DNA from: Mesoflavibacter sp.
Lineage (GTDB): Bacteria; Pseudomonadota; Alphaproteobacteria; UBA8366; Aestuariispiraceae
NCBI GenBank assembly: GCA_017792345.1
Contig: CP051228.1
Coordinates: forward strand, 2,170,001-2,234,000
Length of the DNA stretch: 64,000 nt
Direction: 5' to 3'
Part shown: in pieces, positions 30,225 to 39,351 of the stretch
How positions within the stretch are numbered: the first letter of the stretch is position 1
How the letters are laid out: every line of letters starts with the position of its first letter
Program-made: the position numbers and the translations under genes
Notes under the pieces: model-generated
Seen by the model: only the letters and a program-made list of their open reading frames with translations
The model's database searches: none
Told to the model about the DNA's origin: nothing

Positions 30225-30965
30225 ATGGATATCATGACGCTGGCCGCCAGCCCGGAGGCCTGGATTGCCCTGCTGACGTTGATCGTGATGGAAGTCGTCC
30301 TGGGCATCGACAATCTGGTCTTCATCTCGGTCCTGACCAACAAACTGCCGGAGGCCGAGCGTCCCCGCGCGCGCCGGGTTGGGATCGGGGCGGCCCTGAT
30401 CATGCGGCTGTGCCTGCTGAGCCTGCTGTTCGTGCTGGTCGGACTGACCAAGCCGGTCCTGACCGTCTTCACGCTGGATTTCTCATGGCGCGACCTGATC
30501 CTGATCGCCGGCGGTCTGTTCCTGGTCTGGAAGGCGACGATGGAAATCCATCACCATGTCGATCCCGGCGAGGAGGAAGAAAAGCCGTCGGCCGGGGGCA
30601 AGATCGGTTTCGGTCTCGCCATCGTTCAGATCCTGCTGCTCGACATCGTCTTTTCCGTCGACAGCATCCTGACGGCGGTCGGCATGACTCCGCATCTGCC
30701 GATCATGATCTGCGCGGTCATCGTCTCGGTGCTTGTGATGCTGGTGGCCAGCGGTCCCCTTGCCCGGTTCATCGAACGCAACCCGACCGTGGTCATGCTG
30801 GCGCTCAGCTTCCTCCTGATGATCGGCATGATGCTGATCGCGGAAGGCTTCGGCGCGCATGTGCCGAAGGGCTATGTCTATGCCGCGATGGCCTTCTCCG
30901 GCCTGGTCGAGGTGCTGAACATGCTCGCGCGCCGCGCCCGGCGGCTTCGGAAGGAAACCGAGTAG
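30225..30965 (+). CDS. TerC family integral membrane protein
   Basis: 246-residue inner-membrane protein with about seven hydrophobic helices. The TerC signature is seen: [23 protein letters not shown] near the N-terminus with the conserved acidic residues in the membrane, and a second copy of the pattern, [20 protein letters not shown]. Members are linked to metal (manganese) export and tellurite resistance; the exact substrate here is unknown. It follows rarA by 12 bases and may be co-transcribed. Its stop codon lies in a hairpin shared with the convergent PAS gene. Confidence 0.85.
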   Translation: MDIMTLAASPEAWIALLTLIVMEVVLGIDNLVFISVLTNKLPEAERPRARRVGIGAALIMRLCLLSLLFVLVGLTKPVLTVFTLDFSWRDLILIAGGLFLVWKATMEIHHHVDPGEEEEKPSAGGKIGFGLAIVQILLLDIVFSVDSILTAVGMTPHLPIMICAVIVSVLVMLVASGPLARFIERNPTVVMLALSFLLMIGMMLIAEGFGAHVPKGYVYAAMAFSGLVEVLNMLARRARRLRKETE

Positions 30966-30981
30966 AACGACGGCCGTTCTA
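30963..30981. other. Hairpin spanning both stop codons of convergent genes
   Basis: TAGAACG (30963–30969) pairs with CGTTCTA (30975–30981) over a 5-base loop. The left end is the TAG stop of the TerC gene; the right end, read on the minus strand, is the TAG stop of the PAS gene. No T run follows, so its use as a bidirectional terminator is uncertain. Confidence 0.4.
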
Positions 30982-31536
30982 GTCGTTGATCGAAATGCGG
31001 AACTGCTCGGCCTCGGCGGAGCCGATCGGCCAGTCCGGGCGGTAGCGCGCGGTCAGATCGACCATCGGATTGCGGCTGGCGATGAAGACCAGGACGTTCA
31101 TCAGCATCGTTATACGGCCGTCCTTGCCCAGGGGCAGGATCGCCTCCTCCACGCCGCGCACCTCCGGCACGGGGCCGTAATAACCCAGATAGTCGACATG
31201 CGGTTCGCCGGTCCGGACGACCTGTTCCATCGCCTTCCAGATACCCGATCCCGGACCTTTCTGGGGAATGTCGCGATGCCGCTTGCCGGTATAGGACCCG
31301 CTGACATGACGGTCGACATAGGTGCCGATCAGACGAAACCGGAAATCCAGCGGGTCATGCTCGACATCGATCAGGATGATATGCGGGATGATCCCAGGGA
31401 TATCGATCGGGTCGATATCCTCGCGGCTGGGCATCGGCCGGTCACCCCGCTTGCGGTTCCAATAGGTATAGGCCTCTTGGATAACAGGGTGCAGATTGCC
31501 GATGTGATTGCTTCGGACCATGGGCTTCCCAAACAT
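30979..31536 (-). CDS. PAS domain-containing protein (PAS_5/DUF1457 type)
   Basis: Small cytoplasmic PAS-like protein with no attached output domain. The frame extends further upstream, but similarity begins at NLHPVIQEAYTYWNRKRGDRPMPSREDIDPIDIPGIIPHIILIDVEHDPLDFRFRLIGTYVDRHVSGSYTGK, so the start is put at ATG 31536; ATG 31521 is an alternative with a GGGAAG sequence close by. The conserved acidic/aromatic pattern matches a group of alphaproteobacterial proteins of unknown function. About 185 residues from this start. It converges on the TerC gene. Confidence 0.7.
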   Translation of the reverse strand: MFGKPMVRSNHIGNLHPVIQEAYTYWNRKRGDRPMPSREDIDPIDIPGIIPHIILIDVEHDPLDFRFRLIGTYVDRHVSGSYTGKRHRDIPQKGPGSGIWKAMEQVVRTGEPHVDYLGYYGPVPEVRGVEEAILPLGKDGRITMLMNVLVFIASRNPMVDLTARYRPDWPIGSAEAEQFRISIND

Positions 31537-31709
31537 CGGATTTGGATCATGTTCGAGGGAACCGCGGAAATCCGCGATTGCGAAGCGCCTTTCTGGCCGC
31601 GGGCCGCATGCTAGCCCATTCAATTCGGTTTGAATAGGCGCTAATCCTGCCCAATGTTCCGACCGGCGGCGCTTGCATCCGGCCCTGCCCGGACGCATAA
31701 CCTCATTCC

Positions 31710-32090
31710 ATGAATGCGGTACTTGCCATCGCCGCCGGCGGCGCCCTTGGGGCCTTGGCCCGGCATTATTTCGCGGACCAGGTGATGCGCTGGACGGCGG
31801 GTGGGTTCCCTTGGGGAATCTTCGCCGTGAACGTTCTGGGCAGCATCCTCACGGGCGTCGCGATCCACGCCCTGACCCATATATCGGAACCCATGCCCGG
31901 ATTGCGCGCCTTCCTGACCGTCGGGTTTCTGGGGGCGTTCACAACCTTTTCGACTTATGCGCTGGACGTCGTGCTGCTGATCGAGCGCGGCCAGATGGCG
32001 CTGGCAGCGGCCTATGCGCTGGGATCGGCGGTCTTGGCGGTTCTTGGCCTTATCGGCGGCATTGCGTTCGCCAGGATGGTACTGGGATGA
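31710..32090 (+). CDS. crcB: Fluoride ion channel CrcB/Fluc
   Basis: 126-residue membrane protein with four hydrophobic helices, a dimeric fluoride exporter. Motifs: GGALGALARHYF in helix 1, WGIFAVNVLGSILTG in helix 2 (conserved Asn), and GFLGAFTTFSTYALD in the helix 3 break, which holds the phenylalanines and the central Na+ site. Length is normal. No fluoride riboswitch was recognised in the 90 bases upstream. Its stop overlaps the start of the pseudouridine synthase gene by 4 bases, an arrangement common in alphaproteobacteria. Confidence 0.93.
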   Translation: MNAVLAIAAGGALGALARHYFADQVMRWTAGGFPWGIFAVNVLGSILTGVAIHALTHISEPMPGLRAFLTVGFLGAFTTFSTYALDVVLLIERGQMALAAAYALGSAVLAVLGLIGGIAFARMVLG

Positions 32091-33079
32091 GTGGAGTGCA
32101 AACCTTGGAGGTCCGACCGGAAGAAGAGGGCATGCGCCTGGACCGGTGGATCAAGACGCGCTGTCCGGATATGCCGCATAGCCGCATGCAGAAGGCGCTG
32201 CGCAAGGGCGAAATCCGGCTGGATGGCGGCCGGGCCAAGACGGATGCGCGGGTCGCCGCCGGACAATCCGTCCGGATACCGCCCTATGACGCCGCCCCGC
32301 CCCCGGGGCAGCGCCCGCCCAAGGGGCCGGATCCGCGCGATGAGGCCTTCGTGCGCAAACTGGTCATCTTCCGCAACGCCGCCATTCTGGGTTTGGACAA
32401 ACCGCCGGGACTGGCGGTGCAGGGCGGCAGCAAGACGGACCGGCATCTGGACGGCATGCTGGAATTCCTGACCTTCGATGCGCAGGAGAAGCCGCGTCTG
32501 GTCCACCGTCTGGACAAGGATACCAGCGGCGTGATGCTGCTGGCCCGGGACCGGGAAACGGCGACGGAGCTGGGGCGTGCCCTGAAGGGCCGTCAGATGC
32601 AGAAAATCTATTGGGCGATCACGGCCGGTGTGCCGGATCCGGAACAGGGCACGATCCGTATTCCCCTGTCCAAGCAGGGCGGAGCGGGCGGCGAGCGGGT
32701 CGTTGCCGATCCCGATGAGGGCCAATCGGCGGTGACCGAATTCCGCGTCATGGAACGGGCGGCACGGAAGGCGGCGCTGGTCGCCCTGTGGCCCCGCACC
32801 GGCCGGACCCATCAGATCCGCGCCCATCTTGCGGCGCTCGGCACGCCGGTCCTGGGCGACGGCAAATATGGCGGCAAGGACGCGTTCCTGCCCGGTGACG
32901 AGCTTCCCAAGGGCCTGCATCTACATGCCCGCTCGCTTACCTTGCCGCCCGGCGTGCCGGGGGCAGGCGCGCGGATCGTCGCCCAACCGCCGCCACATTT
33001 TCGTAAGACACTTTCCCTCTTCGAATTCGAAACCGGGGGCCCGGATTTCGACGATCCCTTCGCCGAATTGACGGAGTGA
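32087..33079 (+). CDS. rluC: RluC/RluD-type pseudouridine synthase
   Basis: 330-residue RNA-modifying enzyme that converts uridines in 23S rRNA to pseudouridine. The ATG at 32087 overlaps the crcB stop and gives MSGVQTLEVRPEEEGMRLDRWIKTRCPDMPHSRMQKALRKGEIRLDGGRAK, an S4 RNA-binding domain. The catalytic motif HRLDKDTSGVMLLAR (catalytic Asp) and the later LWPRTGRTHQIRAHLAALGTPVLGDGKYGG are intact. The target positions cannot be read from sequence; RluC is the usual name for this location. Only 2 bases separate it from the next ATG. Confidence 0.92.
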   Translation: MSGVQTLEVRPEEEGMRLDRWIKTRCPDMPHSRMQKALRKGEIRLDGGRAKTDARVAAGQSVRIPPYDAAPPPGQRPPKGPDPRDEAFVRKLVIFRNAAILGLDKPPGLAVQGGSKTDRHLDGMLEFLTFDAQEKPRLVHRLDKDTSGVMLLARDRETATELGRALKGRQMQKIYWAITAGVPDPEQGTIRIPLSKQGGAGGERVVADPDEGQSAVTEFRVMERAARKAALVALWPRTGRTHQIRAHLAALGTPVLGDGKYGGKDAFLPGDELPKGLHLHARSLTLPPGVPGAGARIVAQPPPHFRKTLSLFEFETGGPDFDDPFAELTE

Positions 33080-33081
33080 CC

Positions 33082-33759
33082 ATGACAACGCCGAGGCTCA
33101 TCGTTTTCGATTGCGACGGGACCCTGGTGGACAGCGGGCATATCATCGTATCGACCTTGTCGGCGGCCTGGCGCGCCGAAGGAATGGAGCCGCCGGACCC
33201 GGACCTGATGCGCCACCAGATCGGCCTTCCGCTGGTCGAGGCGATCGCGAATCTGGCGCCGCAAGCCGGCCGGGCCCTGCACGAGAAGCTGGCGGAAAAC
33301 TACAAGTCGGTGTTCGTCGGCGGCCGGGAAGTTGGCGCTCATGAGGAGCCGCTTTATGAGGATTGTGCCACAATCCTCGCATCCTTGGCGTCCGAGGAGC
33401 GTTATCTGCTAGGGGTCGCGACCGGTAAGGGGCGGCGCGGTCTGGGGCATACCTTGACCCGCCACGGCATCGGTCACCATTTCGCGGTCCTGAAAACGGC
33501 TGATGACGGGCCGGGAAAACCGAACCCGGACATCTTGATTGACGCGATGGACGAGTTAGGTGTTAAGCCCTGGCATACGGTCATGATCGGCGATACGGTA
33601 TTTGACGTGACGATGGCGGTCCGGGCCGGTGCCCATGCGATAGGGGTTTCCTGGGGCTATCACCCGCCCGCCGAACTGCGAAAAGCGGGTGCCCGCGTTG
33701 TCGCCGAACGCTTCGCTGAAATTCCCGGCCTTCTGCAAACGATATGGAGCGATGAGTAA
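33082..33759 (+). CDS. HAD-IA family hydrolase (phosphoglycolate phosphatase-like)
   Basis: 225-residue haloacid dehalogenase-superfamily phosphatase. Motif I FDCDGTLVDSG holds the nucleophilic Asp and the general acid Asp; the KPNPDILIDAMDELGV segment holds motif III lysine, and MIGDTVFDVTMAVRAGAHAIGVSWG is motif IV. ATG 33082 has GGAG at a good distance; a GTG two codons earlier overlaps the previous stop and is an alternative. The substrate is not predictable. The stop TAA overlaps the ATG of the AsmA-like gene (TAATG). Confidence 0.88.
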   Translation: MTTPRLIVFDCDGTLVDSGHIIVSTLSAAWRAEGMEPPDPDLMRHQIGLPLVEAIANLAPQAGRALHEKLAENYKSVFVGGREVGAHEEPLYEDCATILASLASEERYLLGVATGKGRRGLGHTLTRHGIGHHFAVLKTADDGPGKPNPDILIDAMDELGVKPWHTVMIGDTVFDVTMAVRAGAHAIGVSWGYHPPAELRKAGARVVAERFAEIPGLLQTIWSDE

Positions 33760-36700
33760 TGCGTCGAATTCTGAAAATTGTAGGCGGAATCCTGGCCGGC
33801 GTGGTCGTTCTCGTGGTCGGCGCCGTCGTCTACATCCTGAATGTCGACCTCAACGCCTGGAAGCCTGAAATCCAGGAAGCGGTTCAGGATTCCACCGGCC
33901 GCCTGTTGGTGATCAATGGCCCGATCGAATTCGAACTGGGATCCGATACCTTCCTGAAGGCCAGCGACATCACCCTGACGAATGCGGAATGGGGTTCGCG
34001 GCCGCAGATGGTCGAGGTCGGGTCCGTCGATATCGAACTGAAACTGTTCTCGCTGCTGGGCGACACACCGGACATTACCCGCGTGCATGTCGACAATGTC
34101 CGCGCGATCGTCGAAACGAATGCGCAGGGCATGAGCAACACCGATTTCGGCACGGCCGCCGAGGAGGAAGAGCCCAAAATCTCCGGCGGCGACGCCGATC
34201 TGGTTCTGCCGATCATCCGCGATCTGCGCATCGCCGATGTCGAAGTCGTCATGAAGGACGGCGTTCAGAACACCGAACAGACCTTCCGTCTGACCGAACT
34301 GACGCTGGGCAGCGAGGCGGCCGACGCGCCGCTGGCGCTCAATCTCGACGCGGCGTTCGACGATCTGGCCCTGATCATGACCGGGCAAATGGGCTCGCTT
34401 CAGTCGATGACCGACGCCGGTCAGCCGACGCCGGTCGATTTCGTCGGAAATCTGGCCGGCATCGACGTTTCCATCATCGGGCAGATTCAGGATCTGGCCG
34501 GTCAGCAAGGCATCGACGTGACGGTCAGCGCGCTGGGCCAGGAATTGGCCGATGCGGCCAAGATCGCCGGCATTCAGGTCCCCAGCCTGGGCGGGTTCAA
34601 GGTCGATGCGACCCTGAAAGGCAGCGGCGATGCGCTGTCGGTCGATCCGCTGATCGTGGATATCGGTAAGCCCGATGTCATCCATACCACCGTCAACGGC
34701 AAGATCGCCGACGCGCTGGGCCAGGAAGGGATTGAATTGGCGGTCGCGGTGAAGAGCACCGAAGTCGGCCGCCTTTCGCCGATCACGCGCGCCTTCGCCG
34801 GTCAGGACGTGCCGGATCTGGGGCCGTTGGACGTGAAGCTGAACGTTCTGGGCGGTCTGGAAGACGGGCTGCAGGTCTCCGGCTTGAACGCGCGTCTCGG
34901 CAAGGACGATCTGATCCTCGTCAATGCCGCGGGCGATATCCAGGACGTGATGCGTCAAAAGGGTATCGCGCTGAATATCGACGTGACCTCGCCGCAGATC
35001 GGTAATCTGACCCCGGTCGTGCAGCAGATTGCGGGTCCGGATCAAAGCATCCCGCCGCTCGGCCCGATGAGCCTGAAGGTCGCCGTCAATGGCGGCATGG
35101 ATTCGGGCCTGGCGGCCGAGGGGCTGGACCTGACGCTGGGCGGGGCGGATACGCTGCTGCTGTCTGTCACGGGCGGCGTGGGCGATCTGTTGAAGCAGGA
35201 TGCGATCGATCTGAACATCGCCGCGAAGTCGCCGGAACTGGGCAATCTGTCCGATATCGCCAAATCCTATTCCGGCCAGGGAATCCCGGATATCGGTCCG
35301 ATGAACATGACCGCCAAAGTATCCGGCGGCATGGAATCCGGGCTGGGCTTGAACGATCTGGCGGTCGATTTCGGTCGGCCGGAAACCATCAAGGTCCAGG
35401 CCAATGGCGGGATTGCCAATCTGATGGCCCAAACCGGCGTCGACCTGACGGTCAAGGCGGTTTCGCCGGAAGTCGGCAACCTGTCGCCGCTGGTGGAGGC
35501 GTTCAGCGACGCTGCCGTCCCGGCGCTGGGCCCGCTGGACATGTCCCTACGCGTGGCCGGCGATGCGAACGGCACGATGTCGCTCAGCGAGCTGGCTCTG
35601 GCGCTCGGCAAGGCCGAAACCCTGCTGGTGGAGGCCAACGGCACCGTCGCGGATCTGGTCAAGATGTCCGGCGCGGATCTCGGCTTCAAAGTGGTCTCGC
35701 CCGATCTGTCGGTCCTGTCGGATGTCGCCGGAACGGATGTTCCGGCCATCGGACCTGTGGACATTTCCGGCCAGTTGAAGGGCGACGCCGGGGAACCGAT
35801 GTCGCTGGAACCCTTCGTGGCCAAAATCGGCGACAGCGACATTTCCGGCACCGTGACCTTCGACGGGACCGGCGACGTGCCCAGCATTGTCGCGCGTCTG
35901 AACTCGGACCGTTTCGACCTCAAGGATGTGTCGCCGCCGTCGGAAGGCGGGCAAACCGCTTCGGGTGGCGCGGCTACGTCCGGCGGGGCGTCGCAGCCGG
36001 ATGACGGCAGGGTGATCCCGGCCGATCCGCTGCCGTTCGAAATGCTGTCCTTGGTCAATGCCGACATTCAATACAAGGCGGGCACGTTGATCGCCGTGTC
36101 GCAATTGACCGATCTGGACGTGGCCATTTCGCTTCAGAACGGCAGTCTGACGGTCTCGCCCTTCAAGGCGGGTGTCGGTGCCGGGTCGATCAGTGGCACG
36201 ATCGCGCTGGACGGCAGCCAGGCGGAAGCGCCGCTGGCCATCGTTCTGAACGGCGACAAGATGGGGCTGGACGCGCTGCTGGCCGGTTCCGGCATGGCGG
36301 AGAAGGTTGAAGGCCCGCTGGATATGGCGATCGACCTCAAAGGGGTCGGTAACAATCCGCGCGCCATCGCCGCCTCGCTGGACGGCAAATTCCAGATGAG
36401 CGTCTATGACAGCCGCGTGCTGAAAAAGGCGTTCCAGGATGCTTTCGGCGACCTGATTGCCAACATGCTGGCGTCGGAGGGCGGCTGGATCCTGCTCGAC
36501 TGTGCGGTCTTCGACTATGATCTGACAAAGGGCTTGGCCGAGACGAAGGCCGGCTATACCGCGTCGGGTCCGGTCACGGTGACCACGCGCGGGGAGATCA
36601 ATCTGGGGACGGAGCAACTGGACCTTGCGGTGAAGCCGCGCGGCGCCGGCCTTGCGACCCTGCCGCTGCAGGTCTCGGGTTCCTTCACCAACCCGTCCGT

Positions 36701-36953
36701 CATCCCCGATCCGACCACGGTCGGTATCGGTATCCTGACCGGCGTGCTGACCGGCGGGATTGCCCCGGCGCTGCTGGCGGTGGTCGGCGATCTGCCGGAA
36801 GACCACCCCTGCCGCAAGGAAGTGGCGGAAAGCCAGGAACAGCTTGAGAAGCAGCCTGAGGAATCCGGTGCCGCCGCCAACCCGGTGGAGAACCCGGCCA
36901 AGGCTATTGAGGAAGGGATCGGCGGGGCCGTGAAGAACCTTTTCGGCAACTGA
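33759..36953 (+). CDS. AsmA family protein with internal repeats
   Basis: 1064-residue envelope protein. One N-terminal transmembrane anchor (ILKIVGGILAGVVVLVVGAVVYIL) is followed by the AsmA start (LNAWKPEIQEAVQDSTGRLLVINGPIEFELG) and a long periplasmic beta-rich region. From about residue 276 to 663 there are five tandem units of about 78 residues, each beginning (x)LGPxxxxxxVxGG and containing a ...GNLSP-type stretch. The end (from about residue 880) is the conserved AsmA C-terminal part (SVYDSRVLKKAFQDAFGDLIANML...). AsmA proteins are relatives of TamB/bridge-like proteins and affect outer-membrane lipid make-up; role here is inferred. It is translationally coupled to the HAD gene and ends with a terminator. 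Confidence 0.88.
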   Translation: MRRILKIVGGILAGVVVLVVGAVVYILNVDLNAWKPEIQEAVQDSTGRLLVINGPIEFELGSDTFLKASDITLTNAEWGSRPQMVEVGSVDIELKLFSLLGDTPDITRVHVDNVRAIVETNAQGMSNTDFGTAAEEEEPKISGGDADLVLPIIRDLRIADVEVVMKDGVQNTEQTFRLTELTLGSEAADAPLALNLDAAFDDLALIMTGQMGSLQSMTDAGQPTPVDFVGNLAGIDVSIIGQIQDLAGQQGIDVTVSALGQELADAAKIAGIQVPSLGGFKVDATLKGSGDALSVDPLIVDIGKPDVIHTTVNGKIADALGQEGIELAVAVKSTEVGRLSPITRAFAGQDVPDLGPLDVKLNVLGGLEDGLQVSGLNARLGKDDLILVNAAGDIQDVMRQKGIALNIDVTSPQIGNLTPVVQQIAGPDQSIPPLGPMSLKVAVNGGMDSGLAAEGLDLTLGGADTLLLSVTGGVGDLLKQDAIDLNIAAKSPELGNLSDIAKSYSGQGIPDIGPMNMTAKVSGGMESGLGLNDLAVDFGRPETIKVQANGGIANLMAQTGVDLTVKAVSPEVGNLSPLVEAFSDAAVPALGPLDMSLRVAGDANGTMSLSELALALGKAETLLVEANGTVADLVKMSGADLGFKVVSPDLSVLSDVAGTDVPAIGPVDISGQLKGDAGEPMSLEPFVAKIGDSDISGTVTFDGTGDVPSIVARLNSDRFDLKDVSPPSEGGQTASGGAATSGGASQPDDGRVIPADPLPFEMLSLVNADIQYKAGTLIAVSQLTDLDVAISLQNGSLTVSPFKAGVGAGSISGTIALDGSQAEAPLAIVLNGDKMGLDALLAGSGMAEKVEGPLDMAIDLKGVGNNPRAIAASLDGKFQMSVYDSRVLKKAFQDAFGDLIANMLASEGGWILLDCAVFDYDLTKGLAETKAGYTASGPVTVTTRGEINLGTEQLDLAVKPRGAGLATLPLQVSGSFTNPSVIPDPTTVGIGILTGVLTGGIAPALLAVVGDLPEDHPCRKEVAESQEQLEKQPEESGAAANPVENPAKAIEEGIGGAVKNLFGN
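34584..35744 (+). repeat. Five tandem ~235-bp coding repeats in the AsmA-like gene
   Basis: The units begin at the SLGG, DLGP, PLGP, DIGP and ALGP positions of the protein and end before AIGP at residue 663, with spacings of 77–80 residues. They are divergent at the DNA level but share the pattern GGxxxGLxxxxLxxxLGxxDTLxVxxxGxxxDLxxxxGxDLxxxxxSPExGNLS. They probably arose by internal duplication. Confidence 0.75.
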
Positions 36954-36975
36954 TCCCGTCCTGGACTTGAGCAAG

Positions 36976-37009
36976 AGCCCCGGCTGTCCTAAGCAGCCGG
37001 GGCTTTTTT
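36976..37009 (+). terminator. Intrinsic terminator after the AsmA-like gene
   Basis: An 11-bp perfect stem (AGCCCCGGCTG with CAGCCGGGGCT, 7-base loop) followed by a run of T. It closes the crcB-to-AsmA transcript and sits only about 15 bases before the start of the ATP12 gene, which thus needs either read-through or a promoter embedded here. Confidence 0.92.
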
Positions 37010-37023
37010 CATGGAAGGGCGCG

Positions 37024-37722
37024 ATGAAACGATTCTACAAGACCAGCAGCATCGGCGCGGTGGAGGGCGGTTTCTCCGTCCTGTTGGACGGCAAGCCCGT
37101 CCGCACGCCGGCCAAGGCGCCGCTGACCCTGCCCAATCGGGCGTTGGCCGAGGCGGTGGCGGCGGAATGGGCAGATCAGGGCGACAAGATCGTCCCGGAT
37201 ACCATGCCGCAAATGACCCTGTCGGCGACCGCCATCGACCGCGTCACGGTCGCCGCCGCACAGGTCGCCGCGGACGCCGCGGGCTATGCCGGGTCCGATC
37301 TGCTGTGTTACCGCGCCGACACCCCAGTGGAACTGGCGCAGCGTCAGGCGGAAGGCTGGGATCCGGTTCTGGCCTGGGCGTCGGAACGCTATGACGTACA
37401 ATTCCAGACGACCGCCGGGCTGATGCCGGTCGACCAACCCGAGGAAACCCGGGCGCGATTCCGGTCCGTCGCGGAATCTTTCGACCCGTTCCAGTTGACC
37501 GCCGTTCATGTTCTGACGACGGCGACCGGCTCCTTCCTCTTGGCGCTTGCCGTGGTCGAAGGCCGTTGCGCGCCGGCGGAAGCCTTCGCCCTGTCCCGTA
37601 TCGACGAAACCTATCAGGAGGAGTTGTGGGGCGTCGACGAGGAGGCCGCCAAGCGCCGCGATCGGCTGGCGCGGGAGATCGATCAGGCGCACCGTTTCCT
37701 GACCCTTCTCGCATCTGCGTAA
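37024..37722 (+). CDS. ATP12-type F1-ATPase assembly chaperone
   Basis: 232-residue soluble chaperone that, in mitochondria and alphaproteobacteria, binds the F1 alpha subunit during assembly. The start MKRFYKTSSIGAVEGGFSVLLDGKPVRTPAKAPLTLPNRALAEAVAAEW is typical, with GGAAGGG upstream; the frame is open earlier, inside the terminator, and that part was rejected. The SDLLCYRADTPVELAQRQAEGWDPVLAWA segment and the C-terminal SRIDETYQEELWGVDEEAAKRRDRLAREI are family hallmarks. Length is normal. Confidence 0.9.
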   Translation: MKRFYKTSSIGAVEGGFSVLLDGKPVRTPAKAPLTLPNRALAEAVAAEWADQGDKIVPDTMPQMTLSATAIDRVTVAAAQVAADAAGYAGSDLLCYRADTPVELAQRQAEGWDPVLAWASERYDVQFQTTAGLMPVDQPEETRARFRSVAESFDPFQLTAVHVLTTATGSFLLALAVVEGRCAPAEAFALSRIDETYQEELWGVDEEAAKRRDRLAREIDQAHRFLTLLASA

Positions 37723-37806
37723 TCGTACCGCTGGTCACCGCCGTAACCGCCCTGTAAAACACTGGGTCGAAACAAGACGAAAACGCATTCAAGCGGGGGG
37801 ATTCCC

Positions 37807-39339
37807 ATGCAGGACATTCTTCAACGCCTGGAGGACATGCGCGCCGGGGCCCGGATGGGCGGCGGCCAGGCCAGGATCGACGCCCAGCACGGTAAGGGCA
37901 AACTGACGGCGCGGGAGCGGCTGGATCTGCTGCTGGACGAAGGGTCCTTCGAAGAATGGGACATGTTCGTCGAACATGACTGCACCGATTTCGGCATGGA
38001 CGAAAACCGGGTGCCAGGCGACGGCGTCGTCACCGGACACGGCCTGGTCAACGGCCGCCGGGTCTTCGTCTTCTCCCAGGACTTCACTGTCTTCGGCGGG
38101 TCGCTGTCCGCCGCCCATGCCCGCAAGATCTGCAAGGTCATGGATCAGGCGATGAAGATCGGCGTCCCGATCATCGGCCTGAACGATTCCGGCGGCGCGC
38201 GGATTCAGGAAGGCGTCGCCTCTCTGGCCGGATATGCCGATGTGTTTCAGCGCAACGTGCTGGCGTCCGGTGTCGTGCCGCAGATTTCCATGATCATGGG
38301 GCCCTGCGCCGGCGGCGCGGTCTATTCGCCCGCCATGACCGACTTCATCTTCATGGTCCAGGATTCGTCCTACATGTTCGTGACCGGACCGGAAGTCGTG
38401 AAGACCGTCACCAATGAAACGGTGACGGCCGAGGAACTGGGCGGCGCGTCGACCCACACGTCGAAATCCGGCGTCGCGGATCTGGCCTTTGAAAACGATG
38501 TCGAGGCCATCCTGCAGCTGCGCCGTTTCCTGGGCTTCCTGCCGCTGAACAACAAGGAACAGCCGCCGCACCGCCCGACGGACGACCCGATCGACCGGCC
38601 GGACCTGTCCTTGGACACGCTGGTGCCGCCGAACCCGAACAAGCCCTACGATATCAAGGAACTGATCCATAAGATCTCGGACGAGGGCGACTTCTTCGAA
38701 CTGCAGCCGAACAATGCGGCGAATATCGTCGTCGGCTTCGCGCGGATCGAAGGCCACCCGGTCGGCATCGTCGCCAACCAGCCCATGGTTCTGGCCGGCT
38801 GCCTGGATATCGCCAGCTCGATCAAGGCCGGCCGTTTCGTGCGCTTCTGCGACGCGTTCAATATCCCCATCGTGACCCTGGTCGACGTCCCCGGCTTCCT
38901 GCCCGGCACGGCCCAGGAATATGGCGGAATCATCAAGCACGGCGCCAAACTGCTCTACGCCTATGCCGAGGCGACGGTGCCGAAGGTCACGGTCATCACC
39001 CGCAAGGCCTATGGCGGCGCCTATGACGTCATGGCGTCCAAGCATCTGCGCGGCGACGTGAACTATGCCTGGCCGTCCGCCGAAATCGCGGTCATGGGTC
39101 CGAAAGGCGCGGTGGAGATCATTTTCCGCGGCGACCGCGACGATCCAGAGAAGCTGGCGGAGAAAGAAGCGGAATACCGCAGCAAGTTCGCCAATCCCTT
39201 CGTCGCCGGAAAGCACGGCTTCATCGACGACGTCATCATGCCCCACAACACCCGCCGCCGCGTGGCCCGCGCGCTATCCATGCTGCGCACCAAGGACCTG
39301 AAGAACCCGTGGAAGAAACACGGGAACATTCCGCTCTAG
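37807..39339 (+). CDS. pccB: Propionyl-CoA carboxylase beta subunit
   Basis: 510-residue carboxyltransferase subunit that moves the carboxyl group from carboxybiotin to propionyl-CoA, giving methylmalonyl-CoA. It shows the [26 protein letters not shown]-like start ([18 protein letters not shown]), [26 protein letters not shown], and the C-terminal carboxyltransferase oxyanion segment [51 protein letters not shown]. Length is standard. The partner pccA lies downstream on the same strand but is separated by an A+T-rich gene that is not part of this pathway. Confidence 0.96.
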   Translation: MQDILQRLEDMRAGARMGGGQARIDAQHGKGKLTARERLDLLLDEGSFEEWDMFVEHDCTDFGMDENRVPGDGVVTGHGLVNGRRVFVFSQDFTVFGGSLSAAHARKICKVMDQAMKIGVPIIGLNDSGGARIQEGVASLAGYADVFQRNVLASGVVPQISMIMGPCAGGAVYSPAMTDFIFMVQDSSYMFVTGPEVVKTVTNETVTAEELGGASTHTSKSGVADLAFENDVEAILQLRRFLGFLPLNNKEQPPHRPTDDPIDRPDLSLDTLVPPNPNKPYDIKELIHKISDEGDFFELQPNNAANIVVGFARIEGHPVGIVANQPMVLAGCLDIASSIKAGRFVRFCDAFNIPIVTLVDVPGFLPGTAQEYGGIIKHGAKLLYAYAEATVPKVTVITRKAYGGAYDVMASKHLRGDVNYAWPSAEIAVMGPKGAVEIIFRGDRDDPEKLAEKEAEYRSKFANPFVAGKHGFIDDVIMPHNTRRRVARALSMLRTKDLKNPWKKHGNIPL

Positions 39340-39351
39340 GGGGAGGGAGAG

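Noticed and set aside
31620-31709. Fluoride riboswitch before crcB
   Set aside because: The short upstream stretch lacks the conserved GGNGAUGG and pseudoknot pattern of the known motif, so it is not reported.
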